From assembly GCA_022563535.1 (NCBI GenBank), contig JADFNE010000040.1:1-39270 (forward strand): DNA of 39,270 nt. The letters run 5' to 3'. How positions within the stretch are numbered: position 1 is the stretch's first letter; each line of letters begins with the position of its first letter. Source of the DNA: Myxococcales bacterium. Its GTDB lineage: Bacteria > Myxococcota_A > UBA9160 > UBA4427. A program made the translations under genes and the position numbers. Positions 16,111 through 25,708 of this stretch are shown here, one piece after another. The notes below the pieces were generated by a model that saw nothing but the letters and a program-made list of their open reading frames with translations, had not been told where the DNA came from and made no database searches.

Positions 16111-17864
16111 TCTCGGGACCCCCGATTGCGAGGGCCAGCGACCCAGTCGGGGGCCATGATCACACGATTCAATCTCCAAGCGGAGCTTTTGCGCACCGGG
16201 CCATCGATGTCATATACGACCAGCTTGCGCAGGTAGGGGGCCTTCCAATCGGCTTGGGACCAGGGGTAGGACGCGAACTGACGCTTGCGCTTCGCACCTT
16301 TCACGTGTGTGAAGGCAGAGATTCCGGGGAAATTGTGCTCCCAACCCAGTTGTTCGAAGATCGTCGCAGGGATGTCACCGATGAAAGACGGCGCCTCCGA
16401 AACCTCAACAGGCCCGATTCGCCCGGCAGGCTTCACCATCAGTAGCGCGAGCGCCTTTCCAGCCAGGAGCGAGAAGCGTCTGTCATTTCGAGTATTCCCG
16501 GGCAGACGCGCCACAGAAACCCCGACCCCGTGATCGGAGCTGACCACGATCAAGCTCTCCTGGTAGATCCCGAGTTCACGCATACGGTCCAGCAGCCGTG
16601 CGAGCACCCGCAGCGAACAGCGTGACTGATCGATGAGTGTCTCGCGGTTTGTTGGAACCACACCGCTGAACTCGCACTCTGGGCCGCGGATGAACGGTGG
16701 ATGAATGCCTCCCGTATGAATGAGCTTGAACACGGGCTCTTCCCGGGTAGCCACTGCACGGGCCGCAAAGTCGAGCAGGAAGGCGTCGCCGTTGCCTGAG
16801 TGATACACGCGTTCTGGATGAGACTGAAGCCGGCGCAGTCGCCACCCGCGATCGGCATAGACCCACGCCTTGATGCCGTGGAAGCCGAATCGAAACAACG
16901 ACAGGTCGACTAATTGCAAGACTTCGGACCGGATGCGCTCAGTCGTGGAGCCGTACGGCATGGGGATGTCGAACCGGGTACTGGGCTCGGTGCCGATGAG
17001 CAAGTTCGTAATGCCCGCCAGGTCCGTCCTATAGCCGTGCTCGTGAAAGAGTTCAAAAATCGATGCCTGCTTCTCCGCTTGTCGGATGAAATCCATCAGC
17101 GGCATTTCGTTTCGATAGACCGCGCCAGTCATGATCGCCGGCAAGCTCGCCTTGGTGGTGGGGAAGCTCCCGGCATTGTCCCGGAAAAAGACGAAGCCGG
17201 CGTAGTCGCGATCAAACCACTCCTGCTCGGTTTGGTGCAGCGTGTCGACCGCATCGGATTGGAGGCTGTCCAATATGATGAGCACGACGTTCTGATTCTT
17301 CGAAAAGTCCCACAGCTCCGGTGCGGGCTCGTACTTGTGGAGTTCCGCGTTGTCGAGCAGTACCGAGAGCGACTGCTGACCCGCCAACGCTACGGAGAGC
17401 GCCGAGACGAACTGGAGAACCAGCAGAGCGGCGCAACCCCGTGATGCCAATGGGGCGAGACGGCGCGAATGCCACAAGGCGATCGACGGAAGTCCGATCC
17501 AGATCGGGAGTTCGTAAGCGAGCCGCCAGCGCTGTGACGCGAGGTCGATTCCTCGTCCATCCAGGATGCCGTAGTCCGCTACCAGCAGGCCCCCTTGAAG
17601 CCAGAGCACGACCCCCGCAGAGAAAAGTACCGACACGTACGCCCCACGCCGTCGCTCGCCCAGAAGCCACCCGAGTAAAAAGAGTGCGGTCGTTGCGACC
17701 AACGTGAGCCCCACGAGACTCGGGAGCACCGATTGCAGCGACGCATGAAACTCGCCGGGATTGCCGAGATGAAGATTCAGCGGCCCCATCAGAAACAACT
17801 CGGCGGGAATCACCAAGGCGGGCAGGATCAACGAAGCGACGGATTTGAGTGTGGGCGGCTGCAT
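16107..17864 (-). CDS. Membrane-anchored alkaline-phosphatase-superfamily (sulfatase/LTA-synthase-like) protein
   Basis: A 585-residue protein with about five membrane helices in the first 170 residues, then an extracytoplasmic catalytic domain. Metal-binding landmarks are Asp199 (VVLIILDSLQSDAV), a FPTTKASLPAIMTG segment (about 235-248) where a Thr replaces the formylglycine Cys as candidate nucleophile, a His-rich IHTGGIHPP (about 382-390), and SSDHG (Asp444-His445). No CxPxR occurs, so it is not a canonical sulfatase; phosphoglycerol or phosphoethanolamine transferases share this architecture. It is last in a three-gene operon, eight bases after the GT-C-like gene. I infer transfer of a phospho-substituent to, or hydrolysis from, a surface polymer or lipid. 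Confidence 0.85.
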   Translation of the reverse strand: MQPPTLKSVASLILPALVIPAELFLMGPLNLHLGNPGEFHASLQSVLPSLVGLTLVATTALFLLGWLLGERRRGAYVSVLFSAGVVLWLQGGLLVADYGILDGRGIDLASQRWRLAYELPIWIGLPSIALWHSRRLAPLASRGCAALLVLQFVSALSVALAGQQSLSVLLDNAELHKYEPAPELWDFSKNQNVVLIILDSLQSDAVDTLHQTEQEWFDRDYAGFVFFRDNAGSFPTTKASLPAIMTGAVYRNEMPLMDFIRQAEKQASIFELFHEHGYRTDLAGITNLLIGTEPSTRFDIPMPYGSTTERIRSEVLQLVDLSLFRFGFHGIKAWVYADRGWRLRRLQSHPERVYHSGNGDAFLLDFAARAVATREEPVFKLIHTGGIHPPFIRGPECEFSGVVPTNRETLIDQSRCSLRVLARLLDRMRELGIYQESLIVVSSDHGVGVSVARLPGNTRNDRRFSLLAGKALALLMVKPAGRIGPVEVSEAPSFIGDIPATIFEQLGWEHNFPGISAFTHVKGAKRKRQFASYPWSQADWKAPYLRKLVVYDIDGPVRKSSAWRLNRVIMAPDWVAGPRNRGSRD

Positions 17865-17872
17865 AGTGGAAA

Positions 17873-19456
17873 TTAATTGCGTCCCTTCTTGGGAAGTCGC
17901 TTGAAACGCGAACTGTCCTGCACCAGGCCCCAGCGATCGACAAATTTCGCACCCGACTTCTGGGCCGAGAACATGATCTCTCGCGCCGGCATTTTCAACC
18001 TCCTGGACCAGATCACGCCGGAATCGCTGGGAATGCCCGTCTCAATCGTTTTCTGATCATCGCCGATCAGACGGCTGAGTTCCTTGGCATCGTACTGGTA
18101 GAGCGTTGTGTAGCTCCAGTGCTGAAAGTAGGAGATTCTGCTCTCGGGGTGCTGCGTTTTGGGAAGCACGAGCAACAGCGCCAGGATCGGAACGCTCACC
18201 AGGACGGCGCGGCGCGAGAACGACTGTTCGAGCGCGAGACCCCAGGCCACGACTCCGAGCGGAAGGAACGCGGTAATCCACCAGAAGAAGAAGCGATTCC
18301 GCGCGTACATCGAGGGTCGCATGAGTTCGTCGACCTGGGGGATGTACCGGCCGCCGAAGTTTGCGCGCCCATAACTCACCAGCAGCGCATAGATCAACAC
18401 GGCCGCGAGCAGAGCCGTCACCACGATCGCCGTGCTACGACGATCAGCGGCAATCCGGTCGCGGACGATGAGCACAGGCAACCAAAACATTGGCAGGGCA
18501 AAGAAGAGCGCGACAAGCGACCCGCGCAGATCGGGAATCCATCCACTGGCAGTCGACAGGACAGCACGATCGAACAGACCGACGAAAAATTTCCAAAAGC
18601 TGGCGTCGGTGGGCCACGCCACCGAATACTTACGCGAATCGATGATCGGGTTGACATCGTGGACCTGCATCGGCATTAGCACGTGGAGTGAGAGAACCAC
18701 TGCGGCAGTCACAAGGATGATTACCGCGAGGTTGCGCGACGAATTCGACAACTCGCCCGGGGCGAACCGAGTCAGCTCCGAAACGGCCAGCACCGCGGCT
18801 CCGAAGACCACCAGGACAACGGCACCGCTCGAGTAGACGAAGGCGGAGAACAGCGTGATCACGACCGCCAGCGCGGGTGCGAGGCCGCGCGGCCAGCGAC
18901 TTCGATCGAGCACACAAAGCAGCCCGAGCAACGTGAGCCCCAAGACAGGGAGCATCTGGTGATAGGCGATCGCGGGCTCGAGCCACTGATACGGCGACAC
19001 GGTTACGAAGTACGGCGAGCCCGCCAACGCCAGGCACAACACAAGCAAGCTGCTGACCAGGGCAACCGGTCGATCCTGCGAGGTCGCCCTGAGCAGCGCG
19101 ACGGTCGCCAGCAACCAGCCTCCGAAGAACAGCCCAAAGCCGAGGGTCATGAGCAGGTTGTAGTCGTGGGACAGGTTCCGGAAAAATAGCCAGTCCAGGA
19201 ATTTTCCCGTCACGTGGAGCGTGTCCGTAGCGGGTCGGAAGAGCCACTCGAAACTGAGCGCCTCGGGCATGCGGTAGCGACCAAAGTAGTAACGCCAGTC
19301 GTCGACAACGGGGTAGTCGAGGCGGAACCGCGACAGCGCGAGGAGTTGGCTCGCGAAAAGCAGTGCGATCAGGGTGAGTGGCGGAAGTAGGTACGTCCGA
19401 TTATTTGCCGAGAAGGCCCGCATGAGTCCCCTGCGCCGATCGTCAGCCGTCAACAC
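17873..19456 (-). CDS. Polytopic GT-C-like membrane protein
   Basis: A 527-residue protein with about ten predicted membrane helices. The first extracytoplasmic loop contains YPVVDDWRYYFGRY (about residues 48-61), an acidic pair placed like the catalytic aspartates of GT-C enzymes that use polyprenyl-phosphate sugars. The soluble C-terminal tail (from about 430) is of unknown function. The GTG start at 19456 is one base past the stop of the upstream gene, so translation is probably coupled; an alternative ATG at 19423, preceded by AGGGGA, would shorten it by 11 residues. It lies between two alkaline-phosphatase-superfamily genes in one operon. It could instead be an unrelated membrane protein; no family is firmly recognised. 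Confidence 0.75.
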   Translation of the reverse strand: MLTADDRRRGLMRAFSANNRTYLLPPLTLIALLFASQLLALSRFRLDYPVVDDWRYYFGRYRMPEALSFEWLFRPATDTLHVTGKFLDWLFFRNLSHDYNLLMTLGFGLFFGGWLLATVALLRATSQDRPVALVSSLLVLCLALAGSPYFVTVSPYQWLEPAIAYHQMLPVLGLTLLGLLCVLDRSRWPRGLAPALAVVITLFSAFVYSSGAVVLVVFGAAVLAVSELTRFAPGELSNSSRNLAVIILVTAAVVLSLHVLMPMQVHDVNPIIDSRKYSVAWPTDASFWKFFVGLFDRAVLSTASGWIPDLRGSLVALFFALPMFWLPVLIVRDRIAADRRSTAIVVTALLAAVLIYALLVSYGRANFGGRYIPQVDELMRPSMYARNRFFFWWITAFLPLGVVAWGLALEQSFSRRAVLVSVPILALLLVLPKTQHPESRISYFQHWSYTTLYQYDAKELSRLIGDDQKTIETGIPSDSGVIWSRRLKMPAREIMFSAQKSGAKFVDRWGLVQDSSRFKRLPKKGRN

Positions 19457-19457
19457 C

Positions 19458-21050
19458 CTAGCGAAACTCCCTGCTCACATCTATTTGCCTGAATGGATCT
19501 TTGTATCCCTTCGGTAGGTCATAGTGCTTCACTTCCCGCACTTCGTAGTCTGCGCCGAAGTACTCGTTCAGCAATATCCCGAATGTGTTTATGGGAGAGA
19601 GCTCGCGGGTCACTCCAGACGGGCGGGCACCCGGCAGGTGAAGGGCGTGCATGATCTCGAAGTGCTTCAAACGATAATTCCTGGTCCAGACATCTCCCAG
19701 ATTCGATCCGTGATCTGCCTGCAGGATGATGATCGGAGGGGTACTCGATTTTTCGATCACACTGCCCAGGGCCTCGATCAAGCGATCGTTGACGAATTCG
19801 AGTTCGTCGAAGAATTGACGAGGCGAGGGTTTCTGGATGCTCTGCTCCAGCAGGCTCCCGTCCCGATGCAATTGAACGGGGGCGTGTGGTTCCATGAGGT
19901 GCACGAACGTAAAGGTCGCGACGGAACGTTCGGGGATCTTCTGGAGTTCTTCGAGGGTGGCCAAAAACCGCTTGGGGTTGCTCCACAGGTACGATCGACC
20001 GCTCTGCACCCAGGGCTCGAGGGCGTCGCTGAAGAGTCGCAAGAGGGTGGTCTGGACCAGGAGTCGCGAGAAGGGCTCCTTGTAGAACCCTCCTGTAATG
20101 ATGCTATCGATGTCGAAGTATCGTTCGTCGCTCTTCGTGTCCGAGTAATTGTATTCGATCAATCCGTCACTACCGAAATCGTAATTGAAATCCGCGATCC
20201 GGCTCGGCAGCAGGTAACCCGAAAGCATGTAGATGTAGGTATAGCCCCGGGCCAGCAGGTCGCGCGCCACGGCGTTGTCCGCGATGGACATCCGGAGGTA
20301 GACGAGATCGTCCACCTCCGCGGCCAGGGGTTTATCTGGCATGTATTGCATGTTCAGTGAAGACGCCAGGGAGAGCAGTGTCGCTCCGTAGTTGCTCTTG
20401 CTGTCGTACGCGACAAAGAAGCCGAGTTCCTCGAGGGCATCGGTAAAGCGCGAGTTGTCGTAGCCGTAGCTCCTTAGCAGATGCGCGTTGCTCGAGTAGC
20501 CGTCGACGATGATGTAGTAGATGTCGGGATGCTCCGGCCCATCTCGTACTTTTTCTCTGGTTACCTGTGCGCCCCCCTCTTCGACCCAACCACCGGGGTT
20601 CCGCGTCGAGACCTCCGCGAAGTACGAAGCGATCACAAAGGTCGGATATAACAGAAGCACAATCGCCGCCGTATTGGCCCCCGATGTGGTGAAGGCGGAT
20701 AGCGCGATCCCGTCGGCCGGTCGCCGCCAAAGCAAGAGAATCAGGGCGCCGATCGAAATGAAGAACGCATAGGGGAGCGCGACCAATGCCGATGCGTGGC
20801 TGCCCTCCTCGAGGAAAATCGCCAGATAACCGTACGAGTAGAAGCCGAACAGGATCAGACTCGCAATCAGACTCGCCTTCGAAAGGCAGCCGGTCAATTG
20901 CCGCAGCCCCATGACCAGTAGCGTCGTCACGCTGAGGCTGGCTGCGATCGCGACAGCCACGGGTACATCCGTGACGATCCCGAGATTCTCCGAGTAGAGG
21001 TGGAGTATGGGGAAGACACTCAGCAGCCAGGGGTGGATCGGTTTCTGCAT
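19458..21050 (-). CDS. Membrane-anchored sulfatase-like (alkaline phosphatase superfamily) protein
   Basis: A 530-residue protein. About four to five helices fill the first 145 residues, then an extracytoplasmic catalytic domain begins PDIYYIIVDGYSSN (metal ligand Asp183). The characteristic segment SNYGATLLSLASSLNMQYM follows, with Thr224 as candidate nucleophile, and the second metal site is LQADHGSN. This belongs to the branch of sulfatase/LTA-synthase-like proteins that lacks the CxPxR signature. It is the first gene of the minus operon running to 16107 and is divergent from the SGNH protein, with a 91-base shared upstream region. No clear ribosome site precedes the ATG. Substrate unknown; a surface-polymer substituent transferase is the inference. 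Confidence 0.87.
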   Translation of the reverse strand: MQKPIHPWLLSVFPILHLYSENLGIVTDVPVAVAIAASLSVTTLLVMGLRQLTGCLSKASLIASLILFGFYSYGYLAIFLEEGSHASALVALPYAFFISIGALILLLWRRPADGIALSAFTTSGANTAAIVLLLYPTFVIASYFAEVSTRNPGGWVEEGGAQVTREKVRDGPEHPDIYYIIVDGYSSNAHLLRSYGYDNSRFTDALEELGFFVAYDSKSNYGATLLSLASSLNMQYMPDKPLAAEVDDLVYLRMSIADNAVARDLLARGYTYIYMLSGYLLPSRIADFNYDFGSDGLIEYNYSDTKSDERYFDIDSIITGGFYKEPFSRLLVQTTLLRLFSDALEPWVQSGRSYLWSNPKRFLATLEELQKIPERSVATFTFVHLMEPHAPVQLHRDGSLLEQSIQKPSPRQFFDELEFVNDRLIEALGSVIEKSSTPPIIILQADHGSNLGDVWTRNYRLKHFEIMHALHLPGARPSGVTRELSPINTFGILLNEYFGADYEVREVKHYDLPKGYKDPFRQIDVSREFR

Positions 21051-21141
21051 GGTCGGATGAGTATAGGAAAATTAAGCCGCGGGACGGTCATGGGGAACAG
21101 GGCTATTCTTCTACACTGACCCCACGAGACCTGACGACACC

Positions 21142-22320
21142 ATGCCTAGAAGTATCCGGATCCTGATCGCGAAGATCGTCGTCTCATTCGTGAGCGCATG
21201 TCTCACCCTCCTGGCGGTCGAGTTGGGCGCCAGGACGCACGACCGGTTCTACCGACAAACTCCCAACCTGGATATGTTCGAGTTTCGCCAGCAACAGCCG
21301 CCTCCATACCGAGACGCTCCCTACTACTCCAAAGACTTCGTCGTCGAGTCGTTCAAACAGCCCGGAGGATTCGACATCCCCAAGGGCACGCGGCTCGTCA
21401 TTCCGCGAGACTACGAGGGAAAGTGGTTCAACATCGCGGGCGGTCTCCGGGTTACCGAGGGACAGCCTGAAACCTTTCGTCACACCGTCTACGTACTGGG
21501 TGGGTCAACGGTCTACAGCGGCGAAGTCCCCGACGCGTTCACCTTGCCCAGCCAGCTGCAGTTGCTCTTCACTGAACACTACGGAGACCGCTACCGGGTC
21601 CAGAATTATGGCATGACGACGGTCACGAGTTCTCAAGAGCTTGAGCGGCTGCGCACGATCAAGCTGCTGGCTGGGGACATCGTTGTCTTTTATGACGGCG
21701 TCAACGACGTATTCCAGGAGATCTACTACGCGCGCCCCGCAGAGACGATGGTCGAGCGAAATCGCAGAGCCATGGAAGAGTTCTCCCATGTAGAGCGACT
21801 CCTCATTCGACTTTCGGAGCACTCGGTGTTCATCAAAAACTGGACCAGTCCAATCAATTACGTGGACGTCCCCTCGCACCTCCGCGATCGCGAGGAGTTG
21901 GCGGTGCTGGTTCACTCACTGCAGGGCCGCTACCGGAGAAACATCATCAGTGCCCGGAAATATGCACATGCGCACCGAGCCAATTTCTTCCACTTCCTCC
22001 AACCCAACCTGTACACGATCAGGACACCCACGACCTATGAGAAGAAGATTCGTCAGAACCCGAACCTCTACGCTCCACCGGGCATGGATGGCGCGTTCGA
22101 GCTAGCGTATCCGCTCTTGAGGGAAGTGAGCAGAAATCTGCGCTCAAGCGAAGAGATGAACGCCTTCGACTTGACCGATGTTTTGGATGAGCGCGAGCCT
22201 GGGCAAGAGCACTACCTCGACATATGCCACGTGACCCACGCTGCAAATCTGATCATTGCATCGGCCATGTTCGAGGAGATCGCACCCTCGCTGGATACCG
22301 AACTACCCGGGTCCAACTAA
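21142..22320 (+). CDS. Membrane-anchored SGNH-hydrolase-like protein
   Basis: A 392-residue protein with one N-terminal membrane/signal helix (about residues 7-27), so it faces outward. SGNH landmarks are VLGGSTVYSG with Ser122 as nucleophile, the block II glycine in QNYGM, VVFYDGVND with the block III asparagine, and a C-terminal DICHVTHAAN carrying the Asp-x-x-His pair. Family members remove or transfer acyl (often acetyl) groups on polysaccharides and peptidoglycan. Divergence from the sulfatase-like operon suggests a joint role in surface-polymer modification, which is inference. Ribosome site weak. Confidence 0.8.
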   Translation: MPRSIRILIAKIVVSFVSACLTLLAVELGARTHDRFYRQTPNLDMFEFRQQQPPPYRDAPYYSKDFVVESFKQPGGFDIPKGTRLVIPRDYEGKWFNIAGGLRVTEGQPETFRHTVYVLGGSTVYSGEVPDAFTLPSQLQLLFTEHYGDRYRVQNYGMTTVTSSQELERLRTIKLLAGDIVVFYDGVNDVFQEIYYARPAETMVERNRRAMEEFSHVERLLIRLSEHSVFIKNWTSPINYVDVPSHLRDREELAVLVHSLQGRYRRNIISARKYAHAHRANFFHFLQPNLYTIRTPTTYEKKIRQNPNLYAPPGMDGAFELAYPLLREVSRNLRSSEEMNAFDLTDVLDEREPGQEHYLDICHVTHAANLIIASAMFEEIAPSLDTELPGSN

Positions 22321-22616
22321 CGCTGCGGACCGGGGGCCGGCGGCTCCGTCCAGCGGTCGTGCATGCGGATCAGCTCTTCGAGGCGATCGGGCGTTCCGGT
22401 GACCGCCTAGAATAGAGGCGACCGCGCCTCAGGGGAAGCACAATGTCTCAAAACAGGCCAACGGCCACAGTGTTCCAGCTGTGCAGTAGGGATGCGCAAA
22501 TGGGTGATCCAAGTCTCGCTTTGTCACTAGTCGGCGTATGCTTTGCTACAGTCCCGCCTCGCTCCGTTTTATTCCGAAACGTAGAGCGTACCGCAACAAC
22601 GACAAATGAGGCCCCC

Positions 22617-24038
22617 ATGAGAACTTACGAGAAGCTCTACATTAACGGCGAGTGGACGACCCCCAACGGCAAGGCGACGAGCGAAGTCATCAATCCGGCG
22701 ACGAATGCTGTCACGACGCGGGTTCCCGCCGGCGACGAGAGCGATGTCGATCGCGCCGTACTGGCCGCCCGCGCGGCCTTCCCGTCCTGGTCACAGACCA
22801 CGACCAAGGAACGCGCCGAACTGATGCGCGCGCTCGCGGACAAGTTGGATGAACGCAAGGAAGAGCTCGAGCAGGTGATGGTGGACGAGCTCGGCATGCC
22901 CATCCAATTGGCAGACGACTACCAGGTCAGCGGACCGATCGAGTCCATCAGAGGATTCGCGAATCGCTGCGAAGAGCTCGATCGCGTCGAAGAGATCAAC
23001 AACAGCTTGATCTACCAGGAGCCGGTCGGTGTTTGCGCATTCATCAATCCCTGGAACTACCCGATGCACCAGATGATCGGCAAGGTGGCCCCTGCCCTCG
23101 CAGCGGGCTGCACCATGGTCGTCAAAGCCGCCAGCCAAACCCCAAGTCACGCATTCATCATGGCGGAAGCCATCCACGCCGTCGGCTTTCCTGCGGGCGT
23201 CTTCAATCTCGTCCACGGCTCTGGCCGCATAATCGGCGAGGCGATGTGCCGGCACCCGGAAGTCGACATGGTTTCGTTTACGGGCTCGACGGGCGCGGGT
23301 ATCCGCATCGCGGAACTCGCCGCACCGAGCATTAAGCGCGTCTGCCAGGAGCTGGGCGGGAAATCACCGTTCATCATCACCGCAGACGCCGACCTGAAGA
23401 CCGCCGTGGAATTCGGCGTCGACGAAGTGATGGCCAACTCGGGCCAGACCTGCTCGGCACTGACCCGCATGCTGGTTCCGGAATCGCGCTACGACGAAGC
23501 AGTCGAAATCGCGCAGAAGTTCGCCGAGGGACTCTGCATCGGCGATCCCACCGATCCGAAGTCCTTCATGGGTCCGATGTCGTCCGAAGACCAGCGCCAG
23601 ACGGTCCTCGAATACATCCAGAAGGGCATCGACGAGGGCGCACGACTCGTCACAGGCGGAACCCAACGACCGGAAGGTCTCGAAACCGGCGCCTATGTCC
23701 TTCCCACCATCTTCGCCGATGTCACCAACGACATGGTGATTGCGCGCGAGGAAATTTTTGGTCCGGTGCTTACGATGATCAAGTACAGCGACGAAGCAGA
23801 GGCCATCCGAATTGCAAACGACACGGAGTTCGGTTTGTCCTCTGCAGTCTGGGCGAAGGACAAAGAAAGCGGGCTGAAGATCGCTCGCCAGATCCGCGCC
23901 GGTCAGGTCTACGTCAACGGCGGCGCCTACAACTTCGACGCTCCGTTCGGCGGCTACAAGCAGTCCGGAAACGGTCGCGAATGGGGTGGCCATCACGGTC
24001 TGAGTGAGTTCCTGGAGACCAAAGCCATTCAGATGTAG
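22617..24038 (+). CDS. NAD(P)-dependent aldehyde dehydrogenase
   Basis: A 473-residue ALDH-superfamily enzyme oxidising an aldehyde to the acid. Visible motifs: the N-terminal YINGEWTTPNGKATSEVINPAT, FINPWNYPMHQMIGKVAPALAAGCTMVVK (cofactor site), FTGSTGAGIRI, the general base Glu245 (CQELGGKSP), the nucleophile Cys279 (NSGQTCSALTR), EEIFGPVL and the C-terminal FGGYKQSGNGREWG. Length fits the family. The start chosen is the ATG at 22617, whose product aligns from the usual N-terminus; the frame stays open back to 22443, but that part looks non-coding. It ends 14 bases before the next gene. The aldehyde substrate cannot be told from sequence. Confidence 0.95.
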   Translation: MRTYEKLYINGEWTTPNGKATSEVINPATNAVTTRVPAGDESDVDRAVLAARAAFPSWSQTTTKERAELMRALADKLDERKEELEQVMVDELGMPIQLADDYQVSGPIESIRGFANRCEELDRVEEINNSLIYQEPVGVCAFINPWNYPMHQMIGKVAPALAAGCTMVVKAASQTPSHAFIMAEAIHAVGFPAGVFNLVHGSGRIIGEAMCRHPEVDMVSFTGSTGAGIRIAELAAPSIKRVCQELGGKSPFIITADADLKTAVEFGVDEVMANSGQTCSALTRMLVPESRYDEAVEIAQKFAEGLCIGDPTDPKSFMGPMSSEDQRQTVLEYIQKGIDEGARLVTGGTQRPEGLETGAYVLPTIFADVTNDMVIAREEIFGPVLTMIKYSDEAEAIRIANDTEFGLSSAVWAKDKESGLKIARQIRAGQVYVNGGAYNFDAPFGGYKQSGNGREWGGHHGLSEFLETKAIQM

Positions 24039-24052
24039 TAGCGTCGCACCCC

Positions 24053-25708
24053 ATGGCGAATGCGGATCAAGAAGTTGGGGAGGTGCCGGAAGAATCGAAT
24101 CGTTTGATCGCGGAGAGCCCGCTCCCGCGAACCATGCGGTCGCTTCTGTTTCTCGCCACGTTCGCGGCCGGGTTCGAAACCACAGGGATCGAGATCGCGC
24201 TCGGGCGACTGCTCGCACCCCATTTCGGAAGTTCGCTGACGGTCTGGGCGGCGATCATCGCCTCGGTGATCGGAGCACTCTCGGTCGGTTATCCGCTCGG
24301 CGGTTGGCTCGCCGATCGCAGGCCGGGACCGACCTTGCCGCTGATGGCGCTGCTCGGGGGTGGGATACTCGGTACCGGGCTGGGAATCGCTGTACCGCAT
24401 TGGTTGCGCGTTGCCCTCGCCGGTGTTGCGTTCTCCGGAATCGAATTCTGGGGGCGCCTTTCGGTTGCACTGCTGCTCTTTGCCCTGCCCTGCATCCTGC
24501 TCGCGACAGTGCCACCCGCGGTCTTGCGCCTGACCTTGCGCGACCGCACAACGACGGGGCGCGATGCGGGCATGCTCTACGCACTCGGGTCGATCGGAAG
24601 CGTGCTCGGGATCCTGCTGCCCGCTCTCTGGTGGATCCCGCTGCTCGGCGTGCGCGTCACATTCTTGCTGCTCGGTGCCGCCGCCGTGATTCCCGCTGTA
24701 GTGGGCCTCATATCGCGAGGTGCTGGCGCACGAAAGAAGACGGCCGCGATCGCGCTGTTGTCGATCACGTTGTTGTTCGCCGCGATGTTCGCCGTGCCGG
24801 AGGCCGTGCGCGATCCTGAAGACGCGGGTACGCAGGTGCTCTACGACCGTGACTCTGGGGTACAACGCATTCGGATTACGTCGAGCGATCGGGGCGCACA
24901 CCGCATTCGCTGGCTTCAACTCAACGAGGGTTGGTCGATTCACTCGTGGCTTCGCGAGCCTAACTACGTAACCAACGATGTCTGGGATTGGATGGCGCTC
25001 TCGGCGCTGATCCCGCAACCGTCCGACGGCCAGACCGACGTATTGATCGTCGGCCTGGCTGGGGGCACGGTGTCGAACCTGATCACGCTCGTGCTCGCTC
25101 CAAATCTCGGCAAGGTCGCGATCACCGGAATCGAACTTGATCCGGAGGTCATCAAGGTGGCGGATCGCTACCTGGGTCTCGATCGCAGCCAGCTCACGAC
25201 AGTCGTCGCCGACGGGCGCGTCTGGCTGCGGGGAAGCAGCGAACAATTCGACTTGATCATCCTCGACGCCTATCACCAACCGTCGATTCCCGCACATATG
25301 GCGACCGTCGAGTTTTTTGAAAACGTGCGAGCCCATCTTTCGCCGGATGGCCTCGCGGTACTCAACGTATTCGCTCCCGCTGAGCAATCGCGAATACTCT
25401 CGGGAATCAGTGCCACCTGGTTGGCGATCTTTCCCGGCGCGCAGTGGCTTCGCGGGCCCGCTGCGAACGGCTTGGCATCCCATCTCCTGCTCGGTGGCCC
25501 AGCGGTTCCGATCAATACATCGCACGTCACATTCGCTCAAATTCCCAAGCCGATACGCCGGGGCTGGCGGCTCTACGAGCGCGTCCGAGATCTTGTCGTT
25601 GCGCCCGGTGTTCGGCCCTGGACGGATGACCGGGCTCCGATTGAACTCCTGACCGACCGTGCGTATCGAAGTCTGCGACCCGAGAACCCCGAACGGCCTG
25701 CTGCCTGA
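24053..25708 (+). CDS. Membrane protein fused to a spermidine-synthase-like domain (copy 1)
   Basis: A 551-residue protein: seven or so membrane helices over residues 28-250, then a class I SAM-fold domain like polyamine aminopropyltransferases. Nucleotide-binding features are VGLAGGTVSN (333-342), acidic residues in TGIELDPEV (Glu361, Asp363), Asp387 (VVADGRVWL) and Asp405 in IILDAYHQPSIPAHMATVEFF, the position of the catalytic Asp in SpeE. Such fused membrane/spermidine synthase proteins are common but poorly characterised. It starts 14 bases after the ALDH gene and its stop overlaps the next start by one base (TGATG), so translation with copy 2 is coupled. Whether it makes polyamines is unknown. 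Confidence 0.88.
   Translation: MANADQEVGEVPEESNRLIAESPLPRTMRSLLFLATFAAGFETTGIEIALGRLLAPHFGSSLTVWAAIIASVIGALSVGYPLGGWLADRRPGPTLPLMALLGGGILGTGLGIAVPHWLRVALAGVAFSGIEFWGRLSVALLLFALPCILLATVPPAVLRLTLRDRTTTGRDAGMLYALGSIGSVLGILLPALWWIPLLGVRVTFLLLGAAAVIPAVVGLISRGAGARKKTAAIALLSITLLFAAMFAVPEAVRDPEDAGTQVLYDRDSGVQRIRITSSDRGAHRIRWLQLNEGWSIHSWLREPNYVTNDVWDWMALSALIPQPSDGQTDVLIVGLAGGTVSNLITLVLAPNLGKVAITGIELDPEVIKVADRYLGLDRSQLTTVVADGRVWLRGSSEQFDLIILDAYHQPSIPAHMATVEFFENVRAHLSPDGLAVLNVFAPAEQSRILSGISATWLAIFPGAQWLRGPAANGLASHLLLGGPAVPINTSHVTFAQIPKPIRRGWRLYERVRDLVVAPGVRPWTDDRAPIELLTDRAYRSLRPENPERPAA

Noticed and set aside
16100-16112. Four-base overlap of convergent stop codons as a regulatory antisense element
   Set aside because: Such overlaps are common between convergent genes and no further structure is visible.
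21051-21080. TATACT box nine bases before the ATG of the sulfatase-like gene at 21050, suggesting a leaderless transcript
   Set aside because: No acceptable -35 element at any normal spacing; kept only as a note.
24029-25540. 503-codon minus-strand open frame
   Set aside because: Low-complexity, charged product antisense to the spermidine-synthase-like fusion.
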